From positions 5,394,001-5,458,000 of the forward strand of contig NZ_CP102770.1 of NCBI RefSeq assembly GCF_038561935.1: a stretch of DNA of 64,000 nucleotides, given 5' to 3'. Position numbers and translations under genes: made by a program. Below are positions 18,935 to 27,783 of this stretch, in pieces. Origin of the DNA: Myxococcus stipitatus (GTDB lineage: Bacteria > Myxococcota > Myxococcia > Myxococcales > Myxococcaceae). Position 1 is the stretch's first letter. Each line of letters opens with the position of its first letter. The notes below the pieces were generated by a model, which saw only the letters and a program-made list of their open reading frames with translations, ran no database searches and was not told the DNA's origin.

Positions 18935-18999
18935 CCCCCTCCTGGCGGGCGGACGGGGGGAGCGGCCGCCCCCGGTCCGAGCGGGCGGCCAGGAGGGGG
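18935..18999. repeat. long GC-rich inverted repeat
   Basis: CCCCCTCCTGGC (18935-18946) is complementary to GCCAGGAGGGGG (18988-18999). Between them, GGACGGGGG and CCCCCGGTCC can extend the pairing with slight mismatch. The element sits between the divergent prenyl-synthase and MFS promoters. It has no T-run and is not a typical terminator. Confidence 0.5.
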
Positions 19000-19030
19000 C
19001 TGAGGTCGGATTGAGGCACCCGTCCGAGCC

Positions 19031-20608
19031 ATGCGACAGACGCGAGGACCCGTCTTCCCCGCCTCAAGCCCCGCGTTGAGCTTCGCCGCCTTCCGCCGCC
19101 ACCTCCTGAGCAGCTTCGCCTCGCTCGCCACGGCCGTCCCCCTGTTCCGCCCGGGCTCGTCCCTGCCGGGCTCCGCCGCTCCGCTGCTGGGCGCGCCCCC
19201 GGCGGACGCGGGGGCCCTGGACGCGACGCGGCAATCCCCCTCCAGCCGGCTGCGCTCGACGTTGGGGGCCTCCGTGGTGGAGGGCATGTTCGCGGAGGTC
19301 TTCACCGCCTGCGCGGGCGCCACGGTGCTCACCGCGTGGGCCATCGCGCTGGGCCTGGGGCCGCTGCTGGTGGGTGTCATGACGGCGCTGCCTTTCTGCG
19401 CGCAGTTCGTGCAATTCCCCGCCGCGTGGCTGACGTCCACCTTCGGCCACCGTCGCGTGGCGCTGACGGCCGTGTGCCTGTCCCGGCTGGTGATGTTTCC
19501 GCTCGCCCTCCTGCCCTGGCTGGAGCTGGACCTTCCGGCGCGTCAGCACCTGCTGCTCGTCGTCGCGGGGGCATCGGCGGTGCTGGGGGTGGTGGGAAAC
19601 AACGCGTGGGTGGCGTGGATGGGGGAACTGGTGCCGCGCCCGGTGCGAGGACGGTTCTTCGGCCGGCGCACCGCGCTCACCACGCTGGCTGGCACCGTGG
19701 CCTCGCTCGTCGCGGGGTTGCTGTTGGATCGGCTGCGCCCCACAGACGGGCTGGGCCTGGCGCTGCCGCTGCTCGCGCTGGGGGCCTGTGTCATGGGCGT
19801 GGTGACCACGCTGCTCATGGCCAGCCAGCACGACCCCGCGCCGCCGGGGAGCACGCCCCGCCTGGAGCTCAAGAGCGCGCTGGTGCCGCTGAAGGACCCG
19901 CTGGCGAAGCGCGTGCTGACGTATCAAATCGCGTGGAACGCGGCGGTGGGGGTGTCCGCGCCGTTCTTCGCGCTGCACAGCCTCCAGAACCTCAAGATGA
20001 CCTTCGTCCTCGTCGCGCTGCACGCGGCGGGCGTGGCGGCGGTGCGCATCCTCACCGCGCCGCTGTGGGGACGGCTCCTCGACAGGGTCGGCGCGCAGCC
20101 CGTCCTGATGGCGTGCTCGCTGGGCATCGGCGTCATCCCCGCGCTGTGGCTGCTGCCGGCCGAGGGGAGGCTGTGGCCCCTGCTGTTCGACGGAGTGCTC
20201 GCGGGCGCGCTGTGGGGAGGCCATGCCCTGGCCATCTTCGCGCTGCCGCTCACCGTCGCGCCGCGACAGGGGCGCCCGTTCTACCTGGCCGCGTTCTCCA
20301 CCGCGGGCGGCCTGGCGTACGCCGCCGCCGCCGCGCTGGGAGGCACCCTCGCCGCCTTGCTCCCCGAGAACTTCATCCTGGGAGGGCGGACCTGGGTGAA
20401 CCTGCACGTCCTCTTCGTGCTGTCATCCGTCGCGCGACTGGGCGCGGGCCTGCTCGCCGCGAAGCTCCCCGAGCCCGGAGCCCACCCCGCGACCTCGTTC
20501 TCCGCCCTGCTCCTGCGCCTGGGCCCGCGAGCCTGGAGCTCACGGCCCCAGCCCGTGAGCACGACGGTGGACGTCCCAGGCCGCCAGCGCGAGGCTCAGA
20601 CGCGGTAG
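19031..20608 (+). CDS. MFS transporter
   Basis: 525 residues. After an N-terminal extension of about 75 residues, some 11-12 hydrophobic helices follow. The loop between helices 2 and 3 (TSTFGHRRVAL) and GELVPRPVRGRFFGRRTAL are like those of MFS permeases related to YcaD/UMF types. Substrate unknown. It is divergent from the prenyl-synthase operon. The stop overlaps the convergent chemoreceptor by 13 nt. Confidence 0.85.
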   Translation: MRQTRGPVFPASSPALSFAAFRRHLLSSFASLATAVPLFRPGSSLPGSAAPLLGAPPADAGALDATRQSPSSRLRSTLGASVVEGMFAEVFTACAGATVLTAWAIALGLGPLLVGVMTALPFCAQFVQFPAAWLTSTFGHRRVALTAVCLSRLVMFPLALLPWLELDLPARQHLLLVVAGASAVLGVVGNNAWVAWMGELVPRPVRGRFFGRRTALTTLAGTVASLVAGLLLDRLRPTDGLGLALPLLALGACVMGVVTTLLMASQHDPAPPGSTPRLELKSALVPLKDPLAKRVLTYQIAWNAAVGVSAPFFALHSLQNLKMTFVLVALHAAGVAAVRILTAPLWGRLLDRVGAQPVLMACSLGIGVIPALWLLPAEGRLWPLLFDGVLAGALWGGHALAIFALPLTVAPRQGRPFYLAAFSTAGGLAYAAAAALGGTLAALLPENFILGGRTWVNLHVLFVLSSVARLGAGLLAAKLPEPGAHPATSFSALLLRLGPRAWSSRPQPVSTTVDVPGRQREAQTR

Positions 20609-22128
20609 GCGCGCACCACCTCGGCCACGCGCTCGGAGAGCATCTTCAGCGACACCGCCGAGTCATTCGTGGTGGAGATGCGCTTCACCGTGTCCCCCAT
20701 CAGCGAGTTCAGCTCGTTGACGGCGGTGAAGATCTGCTCGATGCCCGTGGCCTGCTGACTCACCGTCCTCGCGATCTGCCGCGCGGAGGCGGTGCTGTCC
20801 TGGACGATGGTGGAGAGCTGGCGCAGCGTGTCTCCGGACGCGCGCGCCTGCGTGAGCCCGGCCTCCATCCGCTGGGTCCCCTCGGCGGTGATCTGCACCG
20901 TGCTGGAGATGGCCTCCGCGATGTCCGAGAGGATCTTCCGCACCTGGTTGGTGGCGCGGATGGACTGGTCCGCCAGGGCGCGAATCTCCCGCGCCACCAC
21001 GGCGAAGCCCTTGCCGTGCTCCCCCGAGCGCGCCGCCTCGATGGCCGCGTTCACCGCCAGCAGGTGCGACTGGTCCGCCAGGTCCTTCACCGTCTCGGTG
21101 ATGCCGCCAATCTGCTGCGTGCGCTCGCTCAGCGACATGATGCGCAGGGTGATCTGCTCCACCTGGGAGCGCAGGTCCACCAGCCCGTCGATGCTCGCGG
21201 AGACCGCTTCCTCGCCCGTCTTGCCCAGCGCCTCCGCGCGCTCGGCGACCTCGATGACGGACTGCGCGGAGCTCGACGCCATGAGCGCCGTCTGGCGAAT
21301 CTCCTGCGCCGTCACCTGCGTCTCCTGGAGCGCCGCGGCCTGCCGCGACACCATCTGGTTCTGCTCCGTCGCGGAATCATTCAGCCCCGTCACGGAGTCC
21401 GTCAGCAGCTCCGTGGACGAATGCAGCTGGTGCAGCAGCTCCTTCAGCTTGCCCACCAGAAGCCCCATCGCCTGCGCCAGGTCCCCGACTTCATCCTGCG
21501 TCGTGATGTGCACGGGCTCGCGCAAATCACCATGCTCCGCGATGCGCCGGACCACCCGGGTGAGCGCGGCCAGCGGCGCGACGATGCGGCGGCTCACCGC
21601 CCACGCCAGCGCCAACATCAGCACCAGCATCAACAGCAGGACCACGCGGTGGCTCAACACCACGCCCTCGATGCGACCGCGGGCCTCCGTGCGGTTGAAC
21701 CCGACGTGCACCGTCCCCAACCCACCAGGCACCGCCGCCGCCATGTTCAAGAGCTCCACGCCATCCGCCATCAGCGAGGTGCCCTCCTTCGAGACGGTCA
21801 GCTCGCCCGCGTGGGCACGCAGCGTCTGGGAATGCACTCCCGCGACGGCGACGAGCCGCCCTTGCTCATCCTGGAACCCCACGTAGGCCAGCGAGCCATC
21901 CTGAATCACGGTGTCCAGCGTCGACTGGATGAGCTGCTGCTCGCGATTGCGCAACAGGTCCGCCATCGCCGAGGCGAGCACCGTTGGAACCCCCGCGCTC
22001 ATCGCCCGCCCCTGCTCCTCGAAGGCGTCGCGCATGCGCGGAATCGTGTACAGCACGGACAGCAGGGCGAAGGACAGCGCCACGAGCGCGGGCGCCACGG
22101 AGATCTTCAGGTGGAGGGAGTATCGCAT
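20596..22128 (-). CDS. methyl-accepting chemotaxis protein
   Basis: 510 residues from ATG 22128. Membrane helix 1 (about 7-28), a periplasmic sensing domain of about 130 residues, helix 2 (about 163-185), HAMP, then a long signalling hairpin whose tip reads DLADQSHLLAVNAAIEAARS followed by GEHGKGFAVVAREIRALA. The tip contacts CheA/CheW. The ligand is unknown and no che genes are in the window. Confidence 0.93.
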   Translation of the reverse strand: MRYSLHLKISVAPALVALSFALLSVLYTIPRMRDAFEEQGRAMSAGVPTVLASAMADLLRNREQQLIQSTLDTVIQDGSLAYVGFQDEQGRLVAVAGVHSQTLRAHAGELTVSKEGTSLMADGVELLNMAAAVPGGLGTVHVGFNRTEARGRIEGVVLSHRVVLLLMLVLMLALAWAVSRRIVAPLAALTRVVRRIAEHGDLREPVHITTQDEVGDLAQAMGLLVGKLKELLHQLHSSTELLTDSVTGLNDSATEQNQMVSRQAAALQETQVTAQEIRQTALMASSSAQSVIEVAERAEALGKTGEEAVSASIDGLVDLRSQVEQITLRIMSLSERTQQIGGITETVKDLADQSHLLAVNAAIEAARSGEHGKGFAVVAREIRALADQSIRATNQVRKILSDIAEAISSTVQITAEGTQRMEAGLTQARASGDTLRQLSTIVQDSTASARQIARTVSQQATGIEQIFTAVNELNSLMGDTVKRISTTNDSAVSLKMLSERVAEVVRAYRV

Positions 22129-22328
22129 CCAGGCACGAGGGGGATTCAGGGCGAATGCGGCACCAGCATTCTGTGCAAGTGTCAGGCAATGACGCAACCC
22201 CGCGCCCCGCGCTTGACTCCTCGCACGAATGCAAGGGTCCATCCGCACCCCAATCCCTGCTCATTCACAAAGCGTCACGCCGTCTCTCTTTCCCGGCGCC
22301 GCACGACGGGATGAGAAAATTGCACCTG

Positions 22329-22622
22329 TCATGAGGCGCGTGTCGAGGAGGGCCTCGCCGGACTCTTCGGGGTGCAGCCCTTGTCGCGCGTGATGTCCAT
22401 CAGCGACACCAGGCGTCGCCGCGTGTCGACATGGAAGTGAATCGTCAGCTCCTCCAGTGGGAAGCAGCCGGATTCCTCCGCCAACGCGCCCAGGGCTGCG
22501 ATCTCCTCCAGCCGGGCCTGGATGGCGCGATAGCGCTCCCGGGAGAGCCGGGCGACCTGGTTCCAGGCCGCCGCGGCGATCTCCACGGTGAAGGGTCGGT
22601 GGATGTTCCTCTGGGACTTCAT
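22329..22622 (-). CDS. small protein, possible RelE/ParE-like fold
   Basis: 97 residues from ATG 22622 (a GTG at 22655 is possible). The order helix-helix-strand-strand, with YRAIQARLEEIAALG and then LTIHFHVDTRRRLVSLMDI, resembles RelE/ParE-type proteins, whose core ends in a similar two-strand hairpin. No antitoxin gene is adjacent, so I would not call it a toxin. The C-terminal tail is basic. Confidence 0.5.
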   Translation of the reverse strand: MKSQRNIHRPFTVEIAAAAWNQVARLSRERYRAIQARLEEIAALGALAEESGCFPLEELTIHFHVDTRRRLVSLMDITRDKGCTPKSPARPSSTRAS

Positions 22623-22738
22623 GGTGACCGCCGCACAAAGCAGGCCATGTGCCACCCCGCTTTTGAAGAATTTCGGACGCTTGGCGGCATGTCCGCTTGC
22701 GCCCCTGTAGAAACGTCAGCCAGCCCTCGGGTCCTTTT

Positions 22739-24097
22739 TCAGTGGACGCCTCCAGGCGGAACCTCCGCGTGAGGCTCCTCGCCCAGACAGGCCAGGGCCG
22801 CCAGGAGCATGGATTCACAGCCGAAGCGGAGGCTGTCGAGCGAGGGGTCGAACAGCGGTGAGTGGTTCGACGGAAGGCTCTGGAGCTTCTCCGTGAAGGT
22901 CTTGCCCGGAGCCCGTTTCCACGCATCGTGGGAGGTGCCTCCAAAGTACCAGTAGACGAGCGGAACCCCCGCGGAGGCGCCTTCCCCCGACGGACGACCG
23001 TCGAAGTAGGGAAAGTCCTCGCTGCCACTGAGCATGCCCGTGTCGACGATGTGGTCCTCGCCGAACCAGGCCGCGTGCGCGGAGCGGACCCGCGTGAAGT
23101 ACGAGTCATCGTTCACCATCACCCGCGTGCGGCTCGTCACCTCGATCTCCGGAGGCCTGGGCGAGCGTCCCGCCTCGCACTCGGCCTTCGCCATGCGGGT
23201 GATGGCCTCCAACACCTGCTTCTGGAGCGCATCCGTCGGCGTACGCACCGTCAGCTCCAGCACGGCCTCGTCTGGGATGACATTGGAGCGAGAGCCCGCG
23301 TGAAGACTCCCCACGGATATCACCGCGCCGCCCGCGGCGAGGTCCACCTCGCGGGAGACGATGGTCTGGAGCCGCGTCACCAGGTAGGCCGCGGTGACCA
23401 CGGGGTCCACCGCGAGGTGCGGCTCCGAGCCATGGCCGCCCTTGCCGAAGATGCGCACCCGCACATTCGCCGAGGCCATCATGGAAGCGCCCTTGTGGTG
23501 GCCGATGAAGCCCACCTGGAGCGGCCCGACGTGCTGGGCCAGCGCGACATCGGGCTTGCCGAAGCGCTCGTAGAGGTGGTCCCCCAGCATCGCCTTCGCC
23601 CCCTGCAGGGTCTCCTCCGCGGGCTGGGCCACCATCATCAGCGTCCCCCGCCAGTGGTGACGCGCGGTGGCCAGCAGCTCCGCGACGCCCACCAGGCAGG
23701 TGACGTGGACGTCGTGTCCACAGGCATGCATCACCGGCACGCTGGCGCCGCCCGCATCCTTCGCCCGCGCGCGACTGGCATCCGGGCGCCCTGTCTTCTC
23801 CTCCACCGGCAGCGCATCCATGTCCGCGCGCAACAGCACCGTGGGCCCCGGGCCGTTGCGCAACACCCCGACGACCCCGTGTCGCCCGACGCCCGAGGTG
23901 ACTTCGTAACCACACCGCTCCAGCCAGCGCGCCACCTTCGCCGCCGTCTGCCCTTCCTGCATGGACAGCTCCGGGTGCGAGTGCAGGTCCCGATAGAACG
24001 CCTCCAACCGTGGAGCGAGCTGCTCATGCGCTGGCGTCAAGTGGGGACGCCACGCCTGTGCTGGCTCTGCCCTCTGCATGGACTCCGATACTTCCAT
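22739..24097 (-). CDS. M20-family amidohydrolase
   Basis: 452 residues. ATG 24097 has GGGAGGAAG upstream. The family includes IAA-amino-acid, hippurate and N-acetyl-diaminopimelate hydrolases. The metal-binding residues are recognisable: RADMDALP, HACGHDVH, AQPAEET (Glu pair) and the C-terminal GSEDFPYF. The dimerisation domain (about 190-310) contains VRIFGKGGHGSEPH. It removes an acyl group from an amino acid or similar amide in the cytoplasm. Substrate not predictable. It stands alone, divergent from an outer-membrane protein gene. Confidence 0.92.
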   Translation of the reverse strand: MEVSESMQRAEPAQAWRPHLTPAHEQLAPRLEAFYRDLHSHPELSMQEGQTAAKVARWLERCGYEVTSGVGRHGVVGVLRNGPGPTVLLRADMDALPVEEKTGRPDASRARAKDAGGASVPVMHACGHDVHVTCLVGVAELLATARHHWRGTLMMVAQPAEETLQGAKAMLGDHLYERFGKPDVALAQHVGPLQVGFIGHHKGASMMASANVRVRIFGKGGHGSEPHLAVDPVVTAAYLVTRLQTIVSREVDLAAGGAVISVGSLHAGSRSNVIPDEAVLELTVRTPTDALQKQVLEAITRMAKAECEAGRSPRPPEIEVTSRTRVMVNDDSYFTRVRSAHAAWFGEDHIVDTGMLSGSEDFPYFDGRPSGEGASAGVPLVYWYFGGTSHDAWKRAPGKTFTEKLQSLPSNHSPLFDPSLDSLRFGCESMLLAALACLGEEPHAEVPPGGVH

Positions 24098-24293
24098 TCC
24101 GCTTCCTCCCCATCGCAGCGGGAAACATGTCCCTTCCACGCGCGCGAAGAGCGGCTGTCACGTGCGCCAGTGACACCAATGTCCGTGGAACAACGGCCTT
24201 TTCGCGGGACGGCAGGCCGCTGTCCTCGCCGCGACGCTCGGTCAGCGCATGGGGCAATGGTCAGGGGTGGCCAGCTTCCCCACGTTCGCCGAG

Positions 24294-25352
24294 ATGAAGA
24301 AGACGCTCCTGAGCCTCGGCCTTGCGGTGTTCCTGGGAACCAGTCCCGCCGCGTCGGCCAACGACACGCGGGTGGACTGTGAAGCGGAGTGCGGCGCGAA
24401 GTCTCGCCGCATCAAGGAACACACCTTCCTGTTCCCCATGCTCCAGCAGAGCGCCTTCGTCACCACCTACTTCGGCATCCGCGAAGGGATTGCCCGCTAC
24501 AACGTCCCGGACGTCCCGGTGGGCAACCTCCAGCCGTTCGACGTCAACCTCACCGGTCTCCAGCAGACGCTGGACCTGAGCCTGGCGCTCACCGACTGGC
24601 TGGCCCTCGCGGGCTTCGGCCGGGCCACCATCATCACCGGCACCACGCCCAGCGGACTGTTGTCCTCGGGCGCGACGCTCGACCTCGTCGGACAGGTGGG
24701 CGGCGTCGTCCGGCTCCTGCACAGTGAGCGCAGCGGCACCCAGGTCTCGGTGCGCGCCAACGTGGGCTATGACCGGGGCCGGCAGGTCACCCTGCTCCCC
24801 TTCGTCAACGCCATCCTCCAGACCCCCGCCATCACCCTGGAGGAGATCATCCAAGGCCAGGTCGGCCAGCTCCTCTTCGTCCCCAACCGGGAGACCACGC
24901 TCAACGGCGGCGTCTTCGCGGCGCAGTCCTTCGGCCCCCTCTTCTCGCTCCAGGGCTCCGCCTCCGTGGAGTACGCCTGGCAGAACCGGCGCCCGTTCGA
25001 CCTGGGACTGGGGCACCGGTTCGACCAGAAGACCCACGCCTTCCGCGTCTTCCTCGCGCTGGCGGCGGCGGTGGACTTCAACGAGCGGTTCCACGTCCCG
25101 CTGGCGGTGCAGGGAGAGTTCGCCTTCCGCACCGGACGCGAGACGCGCGCCGTCCTGGATGACCGGACGTTGAGCGACAGCACCGTGGGCCTGGGTCTCT
25201 ACTACTCCGGCCGCTCCAACCTGCAGGTCGGCATCGGGGGCACGGTGACGCTCAACGGCGACCCGTACCCCGCCCAGGACTCCGACGGCGCGCAGGAGTC
25301 GGGTGAGCCGACCCTGTCCTACGGCCAGCTCATCCTCCGCTACGTCTGGTGA
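24294..25352 (+). CDS. outer-membrane beta-barrel protein
   Basis: 352 residues from ATG 24294, chosen because the next residues MKKTLLSLGLAVFLGTSPAA form a clear Sec signal peptide ending at ASA-ND. The mature part alternates polar and hydrophobic residues in many beta strands and ends with the outer-membrane signature LILRYVW (terminal Trp). No specific family recognised. The stop is 12 nt from the convergent sugE stop. Confidence 0.8.
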   Translation: MKKTLLSLGLAVFLGTSPAASANDTRVDCEAECGAKSRRIKEHTFLFPMLQQSAFVTTYFGIREGIARYNVPDVPVGNLQPFDVNLTGLQQTLDLSLALTDWLALAGFGRATIITGTTPSGLLSSGATLDLVGQVGGVVRLLHSERSGTQVSVRANVGYDRGRQVTLLPFVNAILQTPAITLEEIIQGQVGQLLFVPNRETTLNGGVFAAQSFGPLFSLQGSASVEYAWQNRRPFDLGLGHRFDQKTHAFRVFLALAAAVDFNERFHVPLAVQGEFAFRTGRETRAVLDDRTLSDSTVGLGLYYSGRSNLQVGIGGTVTLNGDPYPAQDSDGAQESGEPTLSYGQLILRYVW

Positions 25353-25364
25353 GCACGCGAGCCG

Positions 25365-25691
25365 TCAGTGGCCCGCGCCGCTGGTCGCCTTCAGTCCGAT
25401 GATGGACACCAGCAGCATCCCCAGGAAGAGCATGCGCAAGGGCGAGATGGCCTCGTTGAAGAGCACCACGCCCAGCACCGCCGCGCCCAGCGCGCCAATG
25501 CCGACCCAGACCGCATACGCGGTGCCGATGGGCAGCGTCTTCGCCGCCGTGCCCAGCAGCACCATGCTGGTGACGATGGCCAGGCCCGTGAGGACGCTGG
25601 GCACCAGGCGGGTGAAGCCCTCGGTGTACTTGAGACCGATGGCCCAACCCACCTCGAGCAGGCCCGCGACAATAAGAAGAATCCACGCCAT
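25365..25691 (-). CDS. sugE: SMR-family guanidinium exporter (SugE/Gdx)
   Basis: 108 residues, four membrane helices. It matches SugE/Gdx rather than EmrE: MAWILLIVAGLLEVGWAIGL with the essential Glu13 in helix 1, KYTEGF, and PIGTAYAVWVGIGALGA in helix 3. Proteins of this subgroup export guanidinium in exchange for protons. The call is strongly supported by the guanidine-III-type riboswitch directly upstream. The ribosome-binding site is AGGAG (25701-25705). It converges with the outer-membrane protein at 24294-25352. Confidence 0.93.
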   Translation of the reverse strand: MAWILLIVAGLLEVGWAIGLKYTEGFTRLVPSVLTGLAIVTSMVLLGTAAKTLPIGTAYAVWVGIGALGAAVLGVVLFNEAISPLRMLFLGMLLVSIIGLKATSGAGH

Positions 25692-25711
25692 GACGCACGA
25701 CTCCTGGATGA

Positions 25712-25753
25712 GCGTCGTCTTGTCGAATCCGGGTACGGCGCGTCTCGTCCGGG
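25712..25753 (-). promoter_or_regulatory. guanidine-III (ykkC-III) riboswitch
   Basis: Read on the minus strand, the leader of sugE contains CCCGGACGAG, then GCGCCGTACCCGG, then GACAAGACG. These blocks match the conserved core of ykkC-III RNAs, in the right order and spacing (as I remember the Thermobifida fusca aptamer). CCGG pairs with CCGG, and GCGCCGT can pair with ACGACGC as the pseudoknot with one mismatch. The aptamer ends 20 nt before the ATG. Its 3' strand can alternatively pair with bases around the ribosome-binding site, so a translational ON switch is likely. Confidence 0.85.
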
Positions 25754-25815
25754 TACGTCACGCCCACGGCGGGCGCGACGGACGGCGAGGTCTATAGCGC
25801 CTCGCACTTCTGGCT

Positions 25816-27567
25816 TCAACACTCTCTACCCGCGGGTGATTCCTCCGCGCGCGTCGCGCCCCCGCTCCCCCGTTGCTCGAACCGGGCCACCGCCGCCTCC
25901 ACCGTGAGGTAGACGTTCTCCTCGCCCAGCCGCTCCATCAATCCCGTCCTGCGCAGCATGCCGCGCAACGGGGCGTTCGCGTCCGCGATGACCAGGACGA
26001 TGCCGCGCTCCGACAGCTCGCGCCGCAGCTTCTCCAGTCCCTCGGCCGCGGTGACGTCCAGGTCGAACACGGCGCTCGCGTCCAGCACCACCTCGCGAGG
26101 GGTCGGCTTCGCCTCGGCCACCAGCGCGCGGAGCTGCTCGCGCAGGTAGCGCGCGTTGGCGAAGAACATGGGCGCATCGAAGCGGTAGACAAGCAGGCCC
26201 GGAAGGGTCCGCGTGTCCGCGTGCCGGCTCACGTCATGCCAGCCGGACACGTCCTCGCGCTGTCCCAGGACGGCGTCGTGCGGATGGGCGGCGCGGCGGA
26301 TGAGGTCGCCCAGCGCCAGCGCCACGGCGATGAGGATGCCTTGGAGGATTCCCAACACCAGCACCCCCAGCGTCGTCACCACCGCCAGCACCGCCTCCAC
26401 GCGCCGTACCCGCCACAGCGCGACGATGGAGCGCACGTCCATCAGATACACCGCCGCGACCATGACGATGGCGCCCAGGGTCACCAGCGGCAGGTTGCGC
26501 AGCAGCGGCGTGAGGAACAGCGCGAACACGGCGACGAGCACCGCGGCGACAGCGCCCACGAGCTGGGACTTGCCCCCCATGGCGTCATTGACCGCCGTGC
26601 GTGAGTCGCTGCCCGTCACCGGGAAACCTTGCGTGAAGGCATTGGCCAGGTTGGCCGCGGCCTGCCCCAGCAGCTCCTGGTTGCTGTCCAGGTGGTAGCG
26701 GTGCTTGTCCGCGTAGATGCGGCCGGCGAGCACGGAGCTGGCGTAGTTGACCAGCGCCAGGCTCAGCGCCGCGGGCAGCAGCGCGCGCACGTCGGCGAAG
26801 CCCACCGAGGGCAGCCCCAGCGACGGCGGCGCGGCGGCGACGGCGCCCACCACCTTGACGCCGCCGTGGTGGAGCTGGAACACCTGCGCCACCACCGTGG
26901 TCACCACCACGAGGATGAGCGGGCCTGGGAGCTTCGGCAGGAAGTGCCGCAGGAGCACCAGCGCCAGGATGATGCCCAGCCCCAAGAGCAGCGTGGGCAC
27001 GTGGGTGTGGCCCAGGTTGCGGCCCACCTCCAGGACCTGCCCCGGGAAGTCCTCCTCCTTGCGCTCCAGGCCGAACATCCGCGCCAGCTGGCTGCCGATG
27101 ATGATGAGCGCCGCGCCGTTGGTGTAGCCGATGAGGATGGGCTTGGAGAGGAAGTCCGCCAGCGCCCCGGTCCTGAACAGGCCCGCCACCAGGCTGATGA
27201 GCCCCACCATCATCGCGAGCAGCGCCGCGAGCGACGCATACCTCGCGGGCTCCACCCCCGCCGCCACGCCGCCCAGCGCGCTCGCGGCGATGATGGCCGC
27301 GCCCGCCTCGGGGCCCACCATCAGGTGGCGCGACGGGCCGAACACCGCGTAGGCCACCATCCCCACCGCGCCCGCGTAGAGCCCCGCGACGGGCCGCACG
27401 CCCACGATCTGCGCGTAGGCCAGGCCCTGCGGCACCAGCATGGCGGCGATGGTCAGCGCGGAGAGCAGGTCGGGCCGCAGCCACGACTTCGAATAACCCC
27501 GGACCCAGCGCAGCCCCGGAACGAACCGCCGCACGCTCCGCCAGCCCCTCGCCATCGAGCGCGTCAT
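25816..27567 (-). CDS. SulP-family anion transporter with STAS domain
   Basis: 583 residues from ATG 27567 (a longer frame exists but is Arg-rich and unlike the family). The start WVRGYSKSWLRPDLLSALTI, and IAAMLVPQGLAYAQIVGV, is the SulP signature, followed by about 12-14 membrane segments. The C-terminal STAS domain (about 440-560) contains REVVLDASAVFDLDVTAAEG. It transports sulfate, bicarbonate or a related anion across the inner membrane. The exact substrate is unknown. Divergent from the outer-membrane protein at 27784. Confidence 0.9.
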   Translation of the reverse strand: MTRSMARGWRSVRRFVPGLRWVRGYSKSWLRPDLLSALTIAAMLVPQGLAYAQIVGVRPVAGLYAGAVGMVAYAVFGPSRHLMVGPEAGAAIIAASALGGVAAGVEPARYASLAALLAMMVGLISLVAGLFRTGALADFLSKPILIGYTNGAALIIIGSQLARMFGLERKEEDFPGQVLEVGRNLGHTHVPTLLLGLGIILALVLLRHFLPKLPGPLILVVVTTVVAQVFQLHHGGVKVVGAVAAAPPSLGLPSVGFADVRALLPAALSLALVNYASSVLAGRIYADKHRYHLDSNQELLGQAAANLANAFTQGFPVTGSDSRTAVNDAMGGKSQLVGAVAAVLVAVFALFLTPLLRNLPLVTLGAIVMVAAVYLMDVRSIVALWRVRRVEAVLAVVTTLGVLVLGILQGILIAVALALGDLIRRAAHPHDAVLGQREDVSGWHDVSRHADTRTLPGLLVYRFDAPMFFANARYLREQLRALVAEAKPTPREVVLDASAVFDLDVTAAEGLEKLRRELSERGIVLVIADANAPLRGMLRRTGLMERLGEENVYLTVEAAVARFEQRGSGGATRAEESPAGREC

Positions 27568-27783
27568 CGCCGTGCACCGCTCCTCGGGAAGTGTGTCCCA
27601 GCGACGATGGCGCGCCCGTGCGCGCGCGGCACGGTCCTCGAAGGAGGGGCGGGCGGGCGCGGCGCACGAGTGCTCACGAGCCAACGACGAGGCGGCCCGC
27701 GAGGGAGCGGCGAGCCACCAGCATCACCGGCCCGTCCGCGCCACCATCCCCAGCTTCACCGGGCCATGACAGGAGGAGGTCCC

